DNA of 39,298 bases from Dehalococcoidales bacterium (GTDB lineage: Bacteria > Chloroflexota > Dehalococcoidia > Dehalococcoidales > RBG-16-60-22), in NCBI GenBank assembly GCA_028706655.1, contig JAQTVW010000005.1, positions 1 through 39,298 of the forward strand, read 5' to 3'. The position numbers were made by a program, and so were the translations under genes. Under the pieces are notes generated by a model. The model was given only the letters and a program-made list of their open reading frames with translations, did not search any database and was not told the origin of the DNA. Shown here in pieces: positions 35,967 through 39,298 of this stretch; positions within the stretch are counted from its first letter, which is position 1; each line of letters opens with the position of its first letter.

Positions 35967-36839
35967 ATGGTAGTCCGCGATATCAGCCAGCGTAAAAGAT
36001 TTTTGAATAACGGCAACGTCTATCTGCCGCATATCGCCGTGATTGAAAAGATAATTGAAGAGACGCCCACTATCCGCACCTTTCACTTCAATATCAAAGA
36101 CGAAAAAGTGCGCGAGCAGTTCACGTTTGAATCCGGGCAGTTCGCCGAGTACTCCGTTTTCGGCGTCGGTGAAGCGCCTTTCTGCATTTCCTCCAGCCCT
36201 ACGCGAAAAGACCACCTGGAAGTTGCCTTTCAGAAAGTCGGACACGTTACCAACGCCATGAGCCGGTTAGCCGTCGGCGATGAAATCGGCTTCCGGGGGC
36301 CTTACGGCAACACTTTCCCGATGGACTTCATCAAAGGCAAGAATCTCGTCTTTGTGGCGGGCGGTATCGGCATGGCGCCGCTGCGCTCACTCATCTGGAA
36401 CGTCATCGATAACCGTGACAAATATGAGAAAGTAACGATTATCTACGGCGCGCGCAGCCCCGACCTGCTCTGCTTCAAATACGATTTAACCGACTGGCAG
36501 AAGAATGCCTCGCTGAATACCGTCGTGACTGTTGACCGCGGTACTCCCGAGTGGAAAGGCAACGTCGGCTTTGTGCCGCAGGTCCTGGAAAAGACTGCGC
36601 CATCAGCCGCCAATACCGTCGCGGTGGTCTGCGGACCGCCTATCATGATTCGCTTCACCTTCCCCGTCCTGGACAAGCTGGGCTTCAAGCCGGAGCAGAT
36701 GATTACCACGCTGGAAAAGCGGATGAAGTGCGGCATCGGCAAGTGCGGGCGCTGCAACATCGGTGATGTGTTTGTCTGCCGTGACGGCCCCGTTTTCAGC
36801 TACGCCGAAATCAAAGGCTTAGTCTCTAGCGAGTACTAA
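35967..36839 (+). CDS. FAD/NAD(P)-binding oxidoreductase, sulfhydrogenase gamma/AsrB/FlxA-like, with C-terminal [2Fe-2S] motif
   Basis: RTFHFNIKDEKVREQFTFESGQFAEYSVFGVGEAPFCISS; GPYGNTFP; LVFVAGGIGMAPLRSLIW; MKCGIGKCGRCNIGDVFVCRDGPVFSY. Track start extends into the upstream gene; ATG 35967 preferred. Confidence 0.93.
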   Translation: MVVRDISQRKRFLNNGNVYLPHIAVIEKIIEETPTIRTFHFNIKDEKVREQFTFESGQFAEYSVFGVGEAPFCISSSPTRKDHLEVAFQKVGHVTNAMSRLAVGDEIGFRGPYGNTFPMDFIKGKNLVFVAGGIGMAPLRSLIWNVIDNRDKYEKVTIIYGARSPDLLCFKYDLTDWQKNASLNTVVTVDRGTPEWKGNVGFVPQVLEKTAPSAANTVAVVCGPPIMIRFTFPVLDKLGFKPEQMITTLEKRMKCGIGKCGRCNIGDVFVCRDGPVFSYAEIKGLVSSEY

Positions 36840-36865
36840 GCGTCCAACTACCTTCAAATCATTTT

Positions 36866-36884
36866 AGGAATGTCTGCTATTCCT
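36866..36884. terminator. Weak hairpin AGGAAT-N7-ATTCCT after the Flx-like operon
   Basis: Perfect 6-bp inverted repeat 27 nt past the stop; no clear T-tract. Confidence 0.3.
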
Positions 36885-36934
36885 TGAGTATGTGTGAGTG
36901 CTGCAAAATACTATCACGGCGTGAATGGTACATT

Positions 36935-37462
36935 TTAGTCCATATGCTCCATTTTTTTACTGGCGGGCTGCTTACCTCTTAACACCATCGCAAATTGGTC
37001 GAATCGCTCTTGTGTTGCGGGGTCAACATCATGCCATCGGGCTATAAGCTCGTCTTCAGTCAAATAGGTCCTGCGAAACGATGATGGGTCTTCAAAAACG
37101 ATGATATTATTGATATACCAGACGATAATCGCATAGTGACCGTCATCATTATCTACTTTCCAATCATCGTTGGTCATATAGCGATCAGCCCACGCTTGTA
37201 ACAGAACTATCACCGGGGTCTCTTCATCTACGTATTTTCTTACAGTCGCCAAAGATGTTCCGCAACTAGCCTTAACCTCGAAACCTTTCTTTTCAGCCAA
37301 GGATATCATTTTTTTAGGCGAAGTACCGCTAGAGATACAGCCAAGTTGTGCCATCAGTTCATCTTCGCGAACTTCTACGCCGTAGTAAGCCATCACAGTT
37401 TGTAACGCTTTTGCCCCGCAATCATAGTCAAAAGTCTGTCTGACGCTCGGCAGGTTGATCAC
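36935..37462 (-). CDS. Peptidase C39-like (papain-fold) protein
   Basis: 175 aa; VRQTFDYDCGAKALQTVMAYYGVEV...; GHYAIIVWY; FEDPSS gives Cys/His/Asp triad spacing of the C39-like family. Confidence 0.8.
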   Translation of the reverse strand: MINLPSVRQTFDYDCGAKALQTVMAYYGVEVREDELMAQLGCISSGTSPKKMISLAEKKGFEVKASCGTSLATVRKYVDEETPVIVLLQAWADRYMTNDDWKVDNDDGHYAIIVWYINNIIVFEDPSSFRRTYLTEDELIARWHDVDPATQERFDQFAMVLRGKQPASKKMEHMD

Positions 37463-37608
37463 GGATTGCCTCCAAAGCTAGCATTGTATTATATAAACTG
37501 GAAAGATCACATGGACATAATAAGCGAGCCATATTCCAGGAATCGTCTTGTCTACCAGCGAGTACAAAATCCCCTCCAGATAATCTGAAGAACGTTTACA
37601 ATCTCACC

Positions 37609-38088
37609 CTATTTGTTTTCCGTTGCCGCTCTAACCATAAAAACCGGAGTCTTGCCAAAGCGCAGAATCTTATCCGCCACGCTGCCGAATGCCCACCGGC
37701 TTATCCCGGAACGCCCGTGAGTCGATATCGTAATCAGGTCAGTCTTTAGTTCGTCAGAAGCCTTGAGAATCTCTCCGGCAGTGTCATTACCGACCCTTAC
37801 CAGCGTTGTGACGGTAACATTGGGTCCCTTCTTCAATTCCACGCTAATCTTTTTAAGATAGGCTGTGGTAAATTTCTTGATTTGCTCCAGTTCCCCGGCA
37901 GTATAAGGGACGTGAATAAACGCCCCCACTCCCTCTCCGATTTCATCGCGGTCAGCGGGAACAATCTGGAGAAGGGTGATTTCAATTTTCCTGCTCTCTT
38001 TTGCCCCGGAAATAATTTCATTTACGAAGGGTATTACCGCTTCACCCAGCTCTGACCCATCAAGTGGAACAAGAATCCTGTTGTACAT
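37609..38088 (-). CDS. Universal stress protein (UspA family)
   Basis: Start ATG 38088: MYNRILVPLDGSELGEAVIPFV...; DLITISTHGRSGISRWAFGSVADKILRFGKTPVFMVR. Confidence 0.95.
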   Translation of the reverse strand: MYNRILVPLDGSELGEAVIPFVNEIISGAKESRKIEITLLQIVPADRDEIGEGVGAFIHVPYTAGELEQIKKFTTAYLKKISVELKKGPNVTVTTLVRVGNDTAGEILKASDELKTDLITISTHGRSGISRWAFGSVADKILRFGKTPVFMVRAATENK

Positions 38089-38105
38089 CTCTTTACTCCT
38101 TTTCA

Positions 38106-38279
38106 TCACCACTGAGTGCTCTTATCGCGTTTGGCTTTTTGGGTTTTCAACCTGCTTTGACCCAGAGCACCCCAGCTGAGCATACCGATAGCCGTCGTGA
38201 TTGCTTCTTTTTCTTCAACATTTAGGGACGGTTTTTCCAGGATGGTTTTCAATATGGAGATTGCTTTGTCGTATTCCAT
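38106..38279 (-). CDS. Unlisted 57-aa small protein upstream of uspA
   Basis: Manual translation: MEYDKAISILKTILEKPSLNVEEKEAITTAIGMLSWGALGQSRLKTQKAKRDKSTQW*; below the length cutoff of the ORF track; ends 17 nt before the uspA ATG. Confidence 0.6.
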   Translation of the reverse strand: MEYDKAISILKTILEKPSLNVEEKEAITTAIGMLSWGALGQSRLKTQKAKRDKSTQW

Positions 38280-38329
38280 AGATTATCACAAACAAGCCCG
38301 ACAACCCACCGAAGCAAACTCGCAGGTAA

Positions 38330-38357
38330 GAGATTGCTTCGCTACGCTCGCAATGAC
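38330..38357. repeat. Dispersed imperfect-palindrome repeat GAGATTGCTTCGCTACGCTCGCAATGAC
   Basis: Intergenic, 14 nt past the metF stop; matches from memory the GTCATTGCGAGCGTAGCGAAGCAATCTC-type element recurrent in many bacterial genomes. Confidence 0.65.
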
Positions 38358-38370
38358 AGCTTGTAAAATA

Positions 38371-39246
38371 CTATAAACCGGCGGCGGTCAGGATGTCCGG
38401 CACTTTCCGCTCCGAGCCAATCGCCATGATATGTACGCCGTGGCAGAGCCCCTTGAGCTCTTTAATCAGCTTGGCGGCAATTTCGATGCCGGTCTTCACC
38501 TTGTCCTGTGCCGCAGTCATCTGCGCAATAATGTCATCCGGGACGTAAATGCCCGCCACGTTCTTATTCATGAACTTCGCCATGCCGGCGGATTTTAGCG
38601 GTATGATGCCCGCCAGGATAGGAATATTGAACTTGCTTGCCCGCTTCATGAACTTATCGAAAGAAGCCGCTTCAAACACGCCCTGTGTCTGGATGAACTT
38701 CGCTCCGGCAGCCACTTTCTTTTCCAACTTGATTAGCTGAAGCTCGAAAGAAGCCTCGGTGTTATTGGCGACCTTGACTACTGCTCCGGGAAAAAAGTCG
38801 GGCTTGCCTTTGAGTTCATTGCCCATCATGTCATGCCCTTCGTTCAAGCCTTTAATACATTGCAGCAGTGTAACCGCATCCAGGTCATATACTTTCTTGG
38901 CGCCGGGATGGTCGCCCAGCTCGGGCAGGTCGCCGGTGAGGGTCAGGACGTTCTGAATTCCCAGCACCCAGGCGCTGAGCAAATCAGACTGGAGAGCGAT
39001 ACGATTACGGTCGCGGCAGGTCATCTGCAAAATAGGGTCAAGCCCTTTCTGCTTGAGGATATGGCAGGTCACCAGCGAACCCAGCCGCATCACTGAACTT
39101 TGCTGGTCAGTGGCGTTGGCGGCATCGATTTTGCCTTTGAGTAATTCTGCTATCTCCTCGACATCATGAATGTCAGTTCCTTTTAATGGTCCTATTTCGG
39201 TGGTGACGGCGAATTTGCCGGCTTCCAATTGTGATTTTAAACTCAT
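38371..39246 (-). CDS. metF: Methylenetetrahydrofolate reductase
   Basis: 291 aa; FAVTTEIGPLKGTD, QMTCRDRNRIALQSDLLSAWVLGIQNVLTLTGDLPELGDHPGAKKVYDLD, FIQTQGVF. Confidence 0.94.
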   Translation of the reverse strand: MSLKSQLEAGKFAVTTEIGPLKGTDIHDVEEIAELLKGKIDAANATDQQSSVMRLGSLVTCHILKQKGLDPILQMTCRDRNRIALQSDLLSAWVLGIQNVLTLTGDLPELGDHPGAKKVYDLDAVTLLQCIKGLNEGHDMMGNELKGKPDFFPGAVVKVANNTEASFELQLIKLEKKVAAGAKFIQTQGVFEAASFDKFMKRASKFNIPILAGIIPLKSAGMAKFMNKNVAGIYVPDDIIAQMTAAQDKVKTGIEIAAKLIKELKGLCHGVHIMAIGSERKVPDILTAAGL

Positions 39247-39298
39247 TTCACGCCTCCCGGTTCTTTCTGTTCCAGTCCGAAGACCGGCTTCGCCAGAA
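39243..39298 (-). CDS. 3' end of a CDS translationally coupled to metF (probable metV, truncated by window edge)
   Basis: Minus-strand ...LAKPVFGLEQKEPGGVK* whose TGA overlaps the metF ATG (ATGA). Identity inferred from acetogen-type metVF synteny. Confidence 0.45.
   Translation of the reverse strand, partial: LAKPVFGLEQKEPGGVK

Noticed and set aside
33554-36839. NiFe sulfhydrogenase operon
   Set aside because: Beta/gamma-like subunits are present but there is no NiFe large or small subunit, so hydrogenase function is not supported.
37556-37564. agcgagtac repeated near the Flx-like operon stop and again about 0.7 kb later
   Set aside because: Nine-base match only, not in a symmetrical context; expected by chance.
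1-39298. CRISPR arrays, prophage, IS elements, tRNA/rRNA genes
   Set aside because: No regularly spaced direct repeats, no phage or transposase domains and no cloverleaf or rRNA sequence recognised by eye; tRNAscan-SE, minced and ISfinder searches would confirm.

Overview
Gene-dense, accessory-poor chromosomal window, resembling an anaerobic Chloroflexota/Dehalococcoidia-type genome (lineage is a low-confidence impression). No tRNA, rRNA, CRISPR array, prophage or transposase was recognised. Contents from left to right: the 3' end of purC; a minus-strand histidine operon hisZ-hisG-hisD-[QueG/RdhA-like Fe-S protein]-hisC-hisB; an NHEJ pair, ku-ligD; htrA divergent from an OmpR-type response regulator and histidine kinase; a three-gene PAS/MASE3 sensory cluster; a MarR and zinc-ribbon operon; a flavodoxin-like reductase; a GNAT-like protein; meso-diaminopimelate dehydrogenase; a five-gene Dpp/Opp peptide ABC transporter; an SDR and an MFS transporter; a YgjP-like (DUF45) metalloprotease; queA; a four-gene redox cassette (MvhD, two paralogous Fe-S proteins, FAD/NAD reductase) resembling FlxDCBA but without HdrABC; a C39-like peptidase; uspA with an unlisted 57-aa ORF; and metF with the probable 3' end of metV. 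Most notable items: (1) hisG is an internal tandem duplication of the HisG catalytic domain, with different motifs degraded in each half; (2) the orphan Flx-like cassette carries tandem paralogues and a probable leaderless promoter; (3) the divergent htrA and response regulator promoters carry matching TTCAT-N6-TTCAT direct repeats, each oriented toward its own gene; (4) a MarR-type palindrome sits on the -10 region of a TTGACA promoter; (5) hisD appears to start at CTG with a strong Shine-Dalgarno; (6) a perfect palindrome lies inside the LigD interdomain linker and shares a 10-mer with an intergenic repeat near metF.
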